Assembly (NCBI GenBank): GCA_964587625.1
Contig: CAZPLU010000018.1
Coordinates: 1-51,874, forward strand
DNA: 51,874 bases
Direction of reading: 5' to 3'
Source: DAOPZJ01 sp964587625
GTDB lineage: Bacteria > Bacillota > Clostridia > Oscillospirales > JAKOTC01
The position numbers and the translations under genes are program-made. The notes beneath the pieces were generated by a model. That model was not told the origin of the DNA. It saw only the letters and a program-made list of their open reading frames with translations, and ran no database searches. Of this stretch, positions 1-8,998 are shown piece by piece. Within the stretch, counting starts at the first letter, position 1. The number at the start of each line of letters is the position of its first letter.

Positions 1-117
1 CCTCTTCACCACCAAGTGAATTATATCACTTTCACGGTTTTAGGAAAAGAGCCAATGCTTGAAATCCCTGGGGAGTTATGGTATGATAATCGCACAGGCG
101 TTTTAACGGCGCCGTGA
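1..117 (+). CDS. possible C-terminal fragment of an unknown protein
   Basis: Frame 1 is open from the first base of the window to a TGA at 115-117, giving 38 residues that end in a Trp/Tyr-containing segment. I do not recognise the product. A 38-codon open frame is not rare by chance. Codon use is more AT-rich than in the genes that follow, and a good promoter for the next gene (59-87) lies inside it. It may be the tail of an upstream gene or nothing. Confidence 0.2.
   Translation, partial: PLHHQVNYITFTVLGKEPMLEIPGELWYDNRTGVLTAP
59..87 (+). promoter_or_regulatory. sigma-A promoter for the lipoprotein/chromate transporter genes
   Basis: TTGAAA at 59-64, a 17-nt spacer and TATGAT at 82-87, with TG at 79-80 forming an extended -10. 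The predicted start of transcription is about 50 nt before the ATG at 139. Confidence 0.6.
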
Positions 118-138
118 TGTTTTAAGTGAGGTCATTGG

Positions 139-1497
139 ATGAACAACGAAAGGAATTGGGTAAAAATCGGTTTTGCGGCGCTGCTGATTGTATTGATTGC
201 GGCAACGGCCTGCGGGCGTGTCATAGATTCCGATGAGGAGTATGTCCCCATATCCGAGCCCTCGGCGCCGATCGTTCCGGTGAGTTATTCCTTCGCTTCG
301 GTCGACACGGCAGCCCAGGCCAGTTCGATGGAGGCGTTGGGCGAATTTTTTGTCCAATATAACGAGAGCACGAACATTCAACGCGTCTATACCACCGACT
401 CCGCCTTTGCCACAACCCTGTCCGCAGAATTCGGCGCGGGCGAAAAATACCGCGTCGGACCGTTTTCACCCGACAGCACGAAGTTGTTTTTATACAAACA
501 AGCGCTCAACCCCGACGGCTCCGGGAGCGACCGCTATTTCGGCGTCATATTGGATATGATCACGGGTGGGAAGACGGTCTCGGCGATGCCGTTGTTTTCA
601 TTGGATACCGTCAGTTGGGCGGGCAACGAACTGTTGTTCACCGCCAACCGCCAAATTCTCTTTTTTTCCGGCTTTGATTTTTCCGTTGTGACCAAATTTT
701 TTGAAATCGCATCGCTTGTCACCGACGACCCCGACGGCAAATATGTCATCACCGGTATGACGTATGACCGCAACACCGACAAATACATCGCCTCCATCGC
801 CGAAAAAATTCCCCGCGCGACCGAATTGGCAGATCTGTATCGGACAAAACTCATTGTCGCAGTCATTGACAGCATGGGCCGCACGGAAAAGACCTTTTAC
901 GCCAATGACGGATTATATTCACCGGTGGACATCAGCACCGGCGCACCGCTGCCCCAGTCAATCCAGTTCGACACTTTCGGCAACGCCGCATTGTTCGCGG
1001 GATTTTTTGCGCAGAACACGGACGAGCCGAGCACTTGCTGGATTGTGCTCAACACCGCAACCGGCGAGACGGTATCGCTGCCCCACACACTGCGCAACGG
1101 CATCCTCCGGGGCGGCTGGATTTACGGCGTCACGATGACCCCCTATTCCGCGTGGTGGGAGAGCATGAGCGTGAATGTCTACACACCCGACACTTTGGGA
1201 AAATATACATTGAAAAGCACCGTACTGACCCAACCGGCGGAAAACCGCTATATTCCCATCACCGGCACGACGGCCGACAACACCTACGAGCTTTTCCTTT
1301 ATCCCGACGGCAATCTTCTTGCAAAGGCCTATCACACCGAGAGCGGCTACAGCCGGATGATTCTTTACCGGATCACGGTTTCGGCCGATGTTCCGACCGT
1401 TGAGGTGATCGGTGCGCTTCCGGCAAAGAGCTCGATGAAATACATGGTCGCCGGCGTGGATATGTCCGGCAGAATTGTATATCTGAGCGATTACTGA
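139..1497 (+). CDS. lipoprotein of unknown function, possibly beta-propeller-like
   Basis: A 452-residue predicted lipoprotein: a short basic N-terminus, a hydrophobic stretch at about residues 10-24 and a lipobox ending Thr-Ala-Cys near residue 25. It is therefore expected on the outer face of the cytoplasmic membrane. The mature part holds repeated short beta-strand blocks of the kind seen in TolB/WD-like propellers (for example FSPDSTKLFLY and later YPDGNLLAKAY). The propeller idea is inference from these blocks only. GTGAGG at 126-131 is the likely ribosome binding site. The TGA stop overlaps the ATG of the next gene by one base, so it is translationally coupled to the chromate transporter pair. 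I cannot assign a ligand or enzyme activity. Confidence 0.6.
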   Translation: MNNERNWVKIGFAALLIVLIAATACGRVIDSDEEYVPISEPSAPIVPVSYSFASVDTAAQASSMEALGEFFVQYNESTNIQRVYTTDSAFATTLSAEFGAGEKYRVGPFSPDSTKLFLYKQALNPDGSGSDRYFGVILDMITGGKTVSAMPLFSLDTVSWAGNELLFTANRQILFFSGFDFSVVTKFFEIASLVTDDPDGKYVITGMTYDRNTDKYIASIAEKIPRATELADLYRTKLIVAVIDSMGRTEKTFYANDGLYSPVDISTGAPLPQSIQFDTFGNAALFAGFFAQNTDEPSTCWIVLNTATGETVSLPHTLRNGILRGGWIYGVTMTPYSAWWESMSVNVYTPDTLGKYTLKSTVLTQPAENRYIPITGTTADNTYELFLYPDGNLLAKAYHTESGYSRMILYRITVSADVPTVEVIGALPAKSSMKYMVAGVDMSGRIVYLSDY

Positions 1498-2051
1498 TGA
1501 AAAAATTGTTTTTATTGTTCAAACGATTTTTTTGGATCGGGCTGTTGACTTTCGGAGGCGGATATTCCATGCTTCCGATGATGGAGCGGGAGCTGATCGA
1601 TCGGCAAAAATGGGTCACGAAGGACGAACTTCTGGATTATTTTGCCGTATCACAGTGTACGCCGGGGATTATCGCCGGCAACGTCGCCACGTTTATCGGC
1701 AGCAAGATCGGCGGATTTTGGGGGGCGGTCTTTGCCATGCTCGGCATCGTAACGCCGTCTCTGTCGGTCATTTTAATCATTGCCGCGTTCTTGTGGCGGT
1801 TTATGGAAAACGAAGCCGTTCGATTTGCTTTCAACGGCATCCGTATCGCCGTCGCCGGCTTAATTATCGCGGCAGTCGCGGGACTGATAAAACAATCGTT
1901 CAGGAGTTGGCTCGGAATTTCAATTTCGTTGATCGTCTTCGTCTGTTCGATCGTGCTCAATCTGTCCCCGATCATTTTCGTGCTTTCGGCGGCTCTGGTC
2001 GGAATCGCAATCGGCCTGGCGCAGAGGAAAGCGGGTTCGAAAAATGGTTGA
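1497..2051 (+). CDS. chromate transporter family (CHR), short subunit 1
   Basis: A 184-residue membrane protein of the chromate ion transporter family, half-size form. It has the amino-terminal family motif FGGGYSMLP (about residues 19-27), the TPGIIAGNVATFIG block (about 55-68) and four or more hydrophobic segments in the second half. Full-length ChrA proteins join two such halves. Short CHR proteins are encoded as adjacent pairs and probably work as a heterodimer; that is family knowledge. Here the partner overlaps the 3' end by 8 nt. The natural substrate may be chromate, sulfate or another oxyanion; nothing in the sequence settles this. Confidence 0.85.
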   Translation: MKKLFLLFKRFFWIGLLTFGGGYSMLPMMERELIDRQKWVTKDELLDYFAVSQCTPGIIAGNVATFIGSKIGGFWGAVFAMLGIVTPSLSVILIIAAFLWRFMENEAVRFAFNGIRIAVAGLIIAAVAGLIKQSFRSWLGISISLIVFVCSIVLNLSPIIFVLSAALVGIAIGLAQRKAGSKNG

Positions 2052-2631
2052 AATCCGAACACTGCTGCTCCTTTTTTGGGAGTTTTTCAAGACGGGGTTG
2101 TTTTCTGTCGGCGGCGGATTGGCGACCATCCCGTTTTTATACGATATCGCCGGGCGCTACGATTGGTTCACCGAGAGTCAGCTGGCCGACATGATCGCGA
2201 TTTCGGAATCCACTCCGGGCCCGATCGGGATCAATGCCGCGACTTTCGCGGGATTTCAGGCGGCGGGGGTCGTCGGGGGCATCGTTGCGACGGTCGCGGT
2301 TGTGTTGCCGAGTTTTGTGATCATTTTATCGGTTGCAAGGGTTTATCGGCGGTTCCGCGGCTCATACCTGGTAAATTCGGCTTTCGATGCCGTGCGACCG
2401 GCGGCGGTGGGACTGATCGCCGCAGCGTCTGTGAATTTGATCGAAGCGGCGATTTTTCCGGCGGACAGGGCAAGCGAGTTGCCGGATATGCTGTCACAGG
2501 TGAATTGGATTGCGTTGGTGCTGGTGATTATCTGCGCGATTGTCGCATACAAGATCAAAAAACATCCGCTGTGGTTCATCGGTGCGGGCGCAATTGCCGG
2601 GCTTGTGCTTGGATATACAAAAATGGTATAA
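2044..2631 (+). CDS. chromate transporter family (CHR), short subunit 2
   Basis: A 195-residue second half-size CHR protein. It repeats the family signature as VGGGLATIPF near residues 20-29 and ESTPGPIGINAATFAGF near 58-74, followed by hydrophobic membrane segments. It overlaps the preceding CHR gene by 8 nt, as expected for two subunits made together. The two halves are clearly diverged from each other, which fits the asymmetric pairs known from Bacillus. The next operon has its promoter inside the 3' end of this gene. Confidence 0.85.
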   Translation: MVEIRTLLLLFWEFFKTGLFSVGGGLATIPFLYDIAGRYDWFTESQLADMIAISESTPGPIGINAATFAGFQAAGVVGGIVATVAVVLPSFVIILSVARVYRRFRGSYLVNSAFDAVRPAAVGLIAAASVNLIEAAIFPADRASELPDMLSQVNWIALVLVIICAIVAYKIKKHPLWFIGAGAIAGLVLGYTKMV

Positions 2632-2632
2632 T
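2603..2632 (+). promoter_or_regulatory. extended -10 promoter for the topoisomerase operon
   Basis: TTGTGC at 2603-2608, an 18-nt spacer and TATAAT at 2627-2632, preceded by TGG so that the -10 is extended. It lies at the very end of the second CHR gene, 45 nt before the next start codon. Confidence 0.5.
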
Positions 2633-2676
2633 GACGGTATAAAGTATATATAAAAGAGAGCGAGTGAGGGGAACGG

Positions 2677-4656
2677 ATGTCAAAACAGGAAAGGAACACC
2701 TCTGAAACCATTTCGGCATTAAAAGGCGCGGACAGAGTGCGTAAACGCCCGGGCGTCATCTTCGGTTCGGACGGTATTGAGGGCTGCGAACATTCGGTGT
2801 TCGAGATCTTATCCAATTCCATCGACGAGGCAAGAGAGGGCAGGGGCAGTAAAATAATCCTCACGAGACACGCCGACGGTTCGATTGAAATCGAGGACTT
2901 CGCGGGCGGCATCCCGGTTGAATATAATAAAAAAGAAGAGCGCTACAACTGGGAGCTGTTGTTTTGCGAACTCTATGCCGGCGGAAAATATCAAAACGAA
3001 GACGGCGGCAGGTACGGTTATGCGTTGGGTCTGAACGGTCTCGGGCTTGCCGCGACGCAATATGCCTCCGAATGGATGGACGTCATCATCCACCGCGACG
3101 ACTATGAATATACGTTGCGGTTTGAACGCGGTGAGAATGTCGGCGGTCTCAAACGCAAAAAGTGCGCATATGCGCATACCGGCACGAAAATCCGCTGGCT
3201 GCCCGACGATGAGGTTTTCACCGACATCGCCATTGGCAAGGATTACTTCATGCGGCTGTGCAACAAGCAGGCGGTGGTCAACGCCGGCCTGCGCATCTTT
3301 TTGATTTGGGAAGACGCCGACGGCACCGAAAAACACGAATTTTGCTTCAAAGACGGCATCGTCGACTACCTCAAAGAGGTCACGGGCGACACGGCGATAG
3401 TACCTATCAAGCTCTGGCAGGCCGAACGCACCGGGCGTGACCGTGAAGACAAACCGGAATATAAAGTCAAATTCAATGTCGCCGTGACCTATTCCAACAC
3501 CAACCGCATTATCGAGTATTTTCATAACTCCAGTCCGCTGGAACATGGCGGCGCACCCGAAAAGGCGGTAAAAGCGGCATTTGTGTCGATGTTCGACAAC
3601 TATTTTAAGACGCAAAAGCGCTACACAAAGGGCGAGGAAAAGCTCACGTTCGGCGATGTCGAGGAGTGTCTCGCCATCGTGACCAGTTCCTTTTCGACCC
3701 AGACCAGTTATGCAAACCAGACCAAAAAATCGATCACAAACAAGTTTATTCAAGAGGCCATGACCGACTTTTTAAAACACAACCTCGAGATCTGGTTTTT
3801 GGAAAACCCCGACGACGCCGCCAAAATCGCGGATCAGATTTTGGTCAACAAGCGCAGCCGTGAAAACGCCGAGAAGACCCGCATCAACCTCAAAAAGAAG
3901 ATCGGCGGCAATTTGGACATCTCAAACCGGGTGCAAAAATTCGTCGACTGCCGCACCAAGGAACTCGACCGGCGGGAGCTCTACATCGTCGAGGGCGATT
4001 CGGCGCTCGGTTCGTGTAAACTCTCCCGCGACGCCGAATTTCAAGCGATCATGCCCGTGCGCGGCAAAACGTTGAACTGTCTGAAGGCGGATTACGAGAG
4101 GATATTGAAAAACGAGATCATCCTCGACATCGTCAAAGTACTCGGCTGCGGCATACAACTGAAGACAAAAGCCGCGAAGGGTATGGAGACGTTTGACGTC
4201 GACCGGCTGCGCTGGAACAAGGTCATCATCTGCACCGATGCCGATGTCGACGGATTTCATATCCGGACGATGATCCTGACAATGTTTTATCGGCTGATGC
4301 CGGATTTGATCGAACATGGATTCATTTATATCGCGGAGTCGCCGTTGTATGAGATCACCTGCGGCAATATGAGTTATTTCTCCTATTCCGAAAAAGAAAA
4401 AGCCGAAATATTGTCCAAACTCGAGGGCAAAAAATATACCATCCAACGCTCCAAAGGACTGGGTGAAAACGAACCCGAGATGATGTGGGACACCACGATG
4501 AACCCCGAAACCCGTCGGCTGATCCGCGTCAAAGCGACCGATTTCGAAAAAATGGCGGAGGTCTTCGACCTGCTGTTGGGGGACAATCTCATGGGGAGAA
4601 AGGATATCATCGCCAAAAAGGGCGCGCAGTATATCGATTTGGCGGATATCTCTTAA
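2677..4656 (+). CDS. divergent type IIA topoisomerase B subunit (GyrB/ParE-like)
   Basis: A 659-residue ATPase/Toprim subunit of a type IIA DNA topoisomerase. GHKL domain: FEILSNSIDEA with Glu43, Asn47 and Asp50; DFAGGIP at 74-80; GLNGLG at 118-123; TGTKIRWLPD at 168-177. The transducer QTK loop is at 348-350. Toprim: EGDSALGS at 439-446 and DADVDG at 521-526, then KGLGENEPEMMW near the C-terminus. Catalytic and metal residues are therefore present. The ATP lid is unusual: the usual D-N-G-R-G reads D-F-A-G-G, and the usual GLHGVG has Asn in place of His. It begins a five-gene operon whose third gene encodes an A-like subunit. It is probably an extra topoisomerase rather than the housekeeping gyrase, but ParE cannot be excluded. 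Confidence 0.85.
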   Translation: MSKQERNTSETISALKGADRVRKRPGVIFGSDGIEGCEHSVFEILSNSIDEAREGRGSKIILTRHADGSIEIEDFAGGIPVEYNKKEERYNWELLFCELYAGGKYQNEDGGRYGYALGLNGLGLAATQYASEWMDVIIHRDDYEYTLRFERGENVGGLKRKKCAYAHTGTKIRWLPDDEVFTDIAIGKDYFMRLCNKQAVVNAGLRIFLIWEDADGTEKHEFCFKDGIVDYLKEVTGDTAIVPIKLWQAERTGRDREDKPEYKVKFNVAVTYSNTNRIIEYFHNSSPLEHGGAPEKAVKAAFVSMFDNYFKTQKRYTKGEEKLTFGDVEECLAIVTSSFSTQTSYANQTKKSITNKFIQEAMTDFLKHNLEIWFLENPDDAAKIADQILVNKRSRENAEKTRINLKKKIGGNLDISNRVQKFVDCRTKELDRRELYIVEGDSALGSCKLSRDAEFQAIMPVRGKTLNCLKADYERILKNEIILDIVKVLGCGIQLKTKAAKGMETFDVDRLRWNKVIICTDADVDGFHIRTMILTMFYRLMPDLIEHGFIYIAESPLYEITCGNMSYFSYSEKEKAEILSKLEGKKYTIQRSKGLGENEPEMMWDTTMNPETRRLIRVKATDFEKMAEVFDLLLGDNLMGRKDIIAKKGAQYIDLADIS

Positions 4657-4684
4657 CCGGGCGGCTGTAAAGGAAAGGGTGTTT

Positions 4685-5935
4685 ATGAGTACGCAAGACA
4701 TACCGTTATTACTCGCGCTGTTTGTCTTGATTTCGCTCTCGGCCTATTTTTCGGGCGCGGAGATGGCGTTTTCTGCGGCGAATCGTATCCGGCTCAAAGG
4801 GCTTGCGGCCGACGGGGAAAAAAGAGCCGAACCGGCATTGAAAATTTTAGAGCAGTATGACAAGTTTTTAACCACCGCCCTGATCGGCAACAACATCGCC
4901 AACATCGCCGCCGCCACAATCGCAGCGATTTTGTTCATCCGCCTGCTCGGAGAAATCGGCGCGACGGTCTCGACCGCGACGATAACAATTCTCGTGCTGC
5001 TGTTCGGAGAGATCACGCCCAAGACCGTTGCGAAACGCGCGCCCGAGCGTTATGCAATGTCCTATGCCCGTTCCGTACGGGCGCTGATGGTCGTGTTGAC
5101 GCCGCTCTCGTTTCTGTTTTCGCAATGGCAGAAGTTATTAAGCCGAAAGACACGCGATGAACCGACCCCCACCGAATCCGAATTGCTGACCATGGTCGAG
5201 GAGAGCCGTCAGGAGGGCAAGCTGGACGAAAACGAAGGTGAGTTGATTCGCAGCGCGATCGAATTCAACGACCTGCGGACCTCAGATATTTTGACGCCGC
5301 GTGTCGCCGTCGAAGCCGTCGATATCGAAGACGGCGCCGAAGAGATCGAAAAGTCGTTTTTGGAAAGCGAGTATTCGCGCCTTCCGATCTATCGCGGGAG
5401 CATTGACAACATCCTCGGCGTCATCACCCAAAAGGACTTTTACGCCAATCTGCGCACCGAAAAAAAACCCGTTGAGGACTTGATCAAGCCGGTCAGTTTC
5501 GTCCCGGAGGCCATGTCCGTATCCACGTTGTTGAAACTGTTGCAAAATTCAAAAACCCATCTCGCCGTTGTCACCGATGAATACGGCGGCACGATCGGCA
5601 TCGTGACGATGGAGGACATTCTCGAGGAACTGGTCGGAGAGATTTATGACGAACATGACGATATGGAAGAAGAGATCGATATCACATTGGTCGGCGATGG
5701 GGAGTACACAATCAATGGCAGCGCCGACCTTGAGGAATTGATGGCGCTGATTGACGTTCCGGAGCACGAAGAAAACTTCGCCACGGTGAACGGCTGGGTG
5801 GCCGATAAACTCAATAAAATCCCCGAGGCGGGCGACTATTTCGAAGGCGACGGTTACATCATCACGGTCACCGAAGCGGATGAGCGCAAAGTCAACCGGC
5901 TGTTGTTGAAACGCACCAAGCGGGAGACGGAATAG
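4685..5935 (+). CDS. CNNM/CorC (HlyC-type) CBS-domain membrane protein
   Basis: A 416-residue protein of the hemolysin C / CorC / CNNM family, associated with Mg2+ or Co2+ efflux. Order: DUF21/CNNM membrane domain with three or four hydrophobic segments (about 1-135), a linker, a CBS pair (about 195-315, including LPIYRGSIDNILGVI and VVTDEYGGTIGIVTMEDILEELVGEI) and a C-terminal CorC_HlyC domain (about 330-412). I chose ATG 4685 over an in-frame GTG at 4679 because AGGAAAGG at 4671-4678 is ideally spaced from the ATG only. It sits between the two topoisomerase subunit genes with gaps of 28 and 23 nt, so it is cotranscribed with them. Confidence 0.85.
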   Translation: MSTQDIPLLLALFVLISLSAYFSGAEMAFSAANRIRLKGLAADGEKRAEPALKILEQYDKFLTTALIGNNIANIAAATIAAILFIRLLGEIGATVSTATITILVLLFGEITPKTVAKRAPERYAMSYARSVRALMVVLTPLSFLFSQWQKLLSRKTRDEPTPTESELLTMVEESRQEGKLDENEGELIRSAIEFNDLRTSDILTPRVAVEAVDIEDGAEEIEKSFLESEYSRLPIYRGSIDNILGVITQKDFYANLRTEKKPVEDLIKPVSFVPEAMSVSTLLKLLQNSKTHLAVVTDEYGGTIGIVTMEDILEELVGEIYDEHDDMEEEIDITLVGDGEYTINGSADLEELMALIDVPEHEENFATVNGWVADKLNKIPEAGDYFEGDGYIITVTEADERKVNRLLLKRTKRETE

Positions 5936-5958
5936 GTCAAATCAAAGGAGAGAAAAGT

Positions 5959-8199
5959 TTGAAAAAACGCAGGGAAAAAGAAGAGGAGAAAAGACCGCAG
6001 CGCAAGAGCAATACGGCCTACATCCCGGGGAGCGGAGTCATCCGCAATGAGATCATCACCGACACGCTTGAGGTCAACTTCATGCCCTATGCGATGAGCG
6101 TGATCGTCTCACGCGCCATCCCCGAGATCGACGGCTTTAAACCCTCACATCGAAAGCTCTTGTATACGATGTATAAAATGGGGCTTTTGGGTGGCTCGCT
6201 GACCAAGTCGGCCAATGTCGTCGGCCAGACCATGCGGCTCAATCCGCATGGCGAACTCGCCATCTATGACACAATGGTGCGCATGACCCGCGGAAACGAA
6301 GCACTGCTGGTACCGTACGTCGAATCGAAAGGCAACTTCGGCAAGGCCTATTCCCGGGATATGGCCTGCGCCGCCGCACGCTATACCGAGGTCAAGCTGA
6401 CCGAGGTCTGCAGGGAATTGTTTTTGGACATCGACAGCGACACCGTTGAATTTGTCCCAAATTACGATTCGACGACCACTGAACCGGCACTGCTGCCGGT
6501 CCGATTTCCGTCGGTGCTGGTCAATTCAAACATCGGCATCGCGGTCGGCGTGGCAAGCAGCATCTGCCCGTTCAACCTCACCGAGGTCTGTGAGACCGCG
6601 ATCGCTCTGATCAAAAATCCCGACCACGACATCACGCAGACGCTCATCGCGCCGGACTTTCCGGGCGGCGGTATGCTGATATACGATAAATCGGCGCTGG
6701 AAGAGATCTACAACACCGGGCGCGGCGGCATCAGGGTTCGCTCCGTCTATACCGCCGACCGCAAGGAAAACCGTATCGAAATCACTCAGATCCCCTCCAC
6801 GACGACTGTCGAAGCGATCATTGACAAAATCGTTGAGCTGGTCAAAGCGGGGCGTATCAAGGAGATCTCGGACATCCGAGACGAGACCGACCTCTCCGGC
6901 TTGCGCATTGCAATCGACTTAAAACGCGGCGTCGACCCCGATGCGCTGATGGCAAAACTCTTCAGATCCACCACGCTTGAAGACAGCTTTTCGGCCAATT
7001 TCAACGTCTTGATCGGCGCGACCCCGATGGTGATGGGTGTGAGGGAACTGCTGTCTGAGTGGACGGCGTTCCGAGTCGAATGTGTCAAACGCCGTATTTT
7101 TTTCGACCTAAAAAAACGGAAGGATCTCCTGCATCTGCTGCGCGGACTCGAATTGATTCTGCTCGACATCGACCGTGCGATCGCCACGGTGCGAAACACC
7201 AAGGAAGAGGCGATGGTCATCCCCAACCTCATGGCCGAGTTCGGGATCGACAAAATTCAAGCCGAATATGTCGCGGAGATCAAGCTGCGCAACCTCAACC
7301 GCGAATACATCCTGAAACGGCTTGCCGACATCGAAAAGCTCGAAGCTGAAATTGCCGGGCTTGAACTGGACTTTAAATCCAAACAGCGCCAGTACGCGAT
7401 CATCATCCGCGAACTCGGGGAGATCGTGAAAAAATACGGCGCGCCGCGAAAAACGGCCATCCTCGAACCCGGCGCCGCCGCTGAGGCAGAGACCCCGGTT
7501 GACGAAGCGGCCTCCGATTATCCGGTGACGGTATATTTTACCCGCGAGGGCTATGTGAAAAAATTGACCGCGATGGCTGTGAAGAATGCCGGAGAACATA
7601 AATTGAAAGACGGCGATGTGATCACATCGACGTTTGAGGCGACAAACAACAGCGAGATTTTGGTGCTCAGCGACCGACAAAACGCATATAAGGCGCGATT
7701 GAACGAATTCGATGACGGAAAATCCTCGGCGATGGGTGATTACCTGCCCGCCAAACTCGGATTTGAAGACGGAGAGGGGATCGTTTTCTCCACTTGCGTG
7801 ACCGAATATACGGGGACACTGCTGATCTTTTTTGAAAACGGCAAAGCGGCCAAAATTGATTTAAACAGTTATGCGACCAAACAAAACCGCCGGAAACTGC
7901 TCGGTGGCTACAACGGCGCCAGCAAAGTGATCGAAATCTGGCGGCTCAAAGAGGGCGAACCGCAGAATTTTGCGGTCTATACCAACGATGGGCGCTGTTT
8001 GGTATTTGAATCCGATTTGCTCGAAACCAAGTCCAGCCGGGACACGATCGGCGTGACGGTCATCAACCTGAAAACGGGCAGAAAAGTCAAAAAAGTGGTT
8101 ATGATTCAACGGATGACAAAGAATATGGAGGCCTGCAAGGTTTTTTCGCTGCCGCGTGCGGGAACCCTGATAAAGAACGAACAATTGGGACTCGTCTGA
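5959..8199 (+). CDS. divergent type IIA topoisomerase A subunit (GyrA/ParC-like)
   Basis: A 746-residue DNA breakage-reunion subunit. The winged-helix domain has IPEIDGFKPSHRKLLYTM at 54-71, PHGELAIYDTMVRM at 96-109 and GNFGKAYSRDMACAAARYTE, giving catalytic Tyr142. A tower/coiled-coil region follows, then a C-terminal domain with propeller-like repeats from about residue 510. The canonical GyrA box QRRGGKG is not visible; the nearest segment, NRRKLLGGYNG, is only loosely similar. That favours a ParC-like, non-supercoiling enzyme (inference). The start is TTG at 5959, with AAAGGAG at 5944-5950 spaced 8 nt; the first internal ATG would remove conserved N-terminal sequence. Its partner is the B-like subunit upstream. 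Confidence 0.85.
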   Translation: MKKRREKEEEKRPQRKSNTAYIPGSGVIRNEIITDTLEVNFMPYAMSVIVSRAIPEIDGFKPSHRKLLYTMYKMGLLGGSLTKSANVVGQTMRLNPHGELAIYDTMVRMTRGNEALLVPYVESKGNFGKAYSRDMACAAARYTEVKLTEVCRELFLDIDSDTVEFVPNYDSTTTEPALLPVRFPSVLVNSNIGIAVGVASSICPFNLTEVCETAIALIKNPDHDITQTLIAPDFPGGGMLIYDKSALEEIYNTGRGGIRVRSVYTADRKENRIEITQIPSTTTVEAIIDKIVELVKAGRIKEISDIRDETDLSGLRIAIDLKRGVDPDALMAKLFRSTTLEDSFSANFNVLIGATPMVMGVRELLSEWTAFRVECVKRRIFFDLKKRKDLLHLLRGLELILLDIDRAIATVRNTKEEAMVIPNLMAEFGIDKIQAEYVAEIKLRNLNREYILKRLADIEKLEAEIAGLELDFKSKQRQYAIIIRELGEIVKKYGAPRKTAILEPGAAAEAETPVDEAASDYPVTVYFTREGYVKKLTAMAVKNAGEHKLKDGDVITSTFEATNNSEILVLSDRQNAYKARLNEFDDGKSSAMGDYLPAKLGFEDGEGIVFSTCVTEYTGTLLIFFENGKAAKIDLNSYATKQNRRKLLGGYNGASKVIEIWRLKEGEPQNFAVYTNDGRCLVFESDLLETKSSRDTIGVTVINLKTGRKVKKVVMIQRMTKNMEACKVFSLPRAGTLIKNEQLGLV

Positions 8200-8218
8200 G
8201 TCAAAAACGGAGGGCAAT

Positions 8219-8998
8219 ATGACAGAAAAAACAAAGGGATTTGACGAACTCATTGATCGCGCCGGAAAGTATCTCGGGGAAACGGTTTCGAGCAACATGA
8301 TGCTCATTGATCGCCTGACCGAGATATGCGCGCAAGAAGATCAACGGGCGCTTGTCGGCAAGCTGTTTGAAAACAATCTGCGTTTATTGCGGTTTTTACG
8401 GCTTTATACCACATTCGCCCTGTACAAATACGGCACGGAGGATTTCTATCCCAAAAACAGCGATATCAGACAGTTGCTTTTATATACCTGCCGGCAAATT
8501 CGCGAGGTGCTGGGCGACACGCTGATTTTGGAAGAAGATATTCTTGAAACGCCCGTCGTCACGGTTGCCGACAGCAAAAATTTGAAGAGGTGCGTCCTCG
8601 CGTTGTTGTCAAATGCTGCGAAAAACGGCAAACAACGCATACGCCTGTCCCTGAAAAAGACGGGAGCCGGTCTGGTGATCGCCGTTTTCGACGACGGAAA
8701 ACCCGCCGACAAAGCGACACGCGAGCGCATACAAAAAGGGCTGGAAGGCGGTGTCGACAACATTGACGGAAGCGGTATGGGACTCGCGGTTGCCGCCATG
8801 ATCGTAAAAGCGCACGGAGGTGAACTCAAATTCGTCCCGCGCAAAAACGGCAATGAGTTTAAAATCACGCTGCCTGAACGCGTAGACGACACGCTCTTGT
8901 TTTCGGCCGGCGTGCCGGAATACGGAGAGCGTTTCGACCCTGCCGTGGTGGAATTTTGCGACTTTTATTTAAAAAACTTGAGGAACGGAAGTGATTGA
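8219..8998 (+). CDS. orphan histidine-kinase-like ATPase (HATPase_c)
   Basis: A 259-residue soluble protein whose second half is a GHKL ATP-binding domain: N box LLSNAAKNG (Asn132), G1 box DDGKPA (Asp158, Gly160) and G2 box DGSGMGLAVAAMIVKAHGG (about 183-201). The first 110 residues are helical and charged, with no clear phospho-accepting histidine box, no membrane segment and no sensor domain. No response regulator is nearby. A further 45 residues follow the ATPase fold. It starts 19 nt after the topoisomerase A-like gene and its stop directly abuts the next start. The partner or substrate is unknown. Confidence 0.7.
   Translation: MTEKTKGFDELIDRAGKYLGETVSSNMMLIDRLTEICAQEDQRALVGKLFENNLRLLRFLRLYTTFALYKYGTEDFYPKNSDIRQLLLYTCRQIREVLGDTLILEEDILETPVVTVADSKNLKRCVLALLSNAAKNGKQRIRLSLKKTGAGLVIAVFDDGKPADKATRERIQKGLEGGVDNIDGSGMGLAVAAMIVKAHGGELKFVPRKNGNEFKITLPERVDDTLLFSAGVPEYGERFDPAVVEFCDFYLKNLRNGSD

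Noticed and set aside
2809..3753. Reverse open frame of 314 codons
   Set aside because: Antisense shadow inside the topoisomerase B-like gene.
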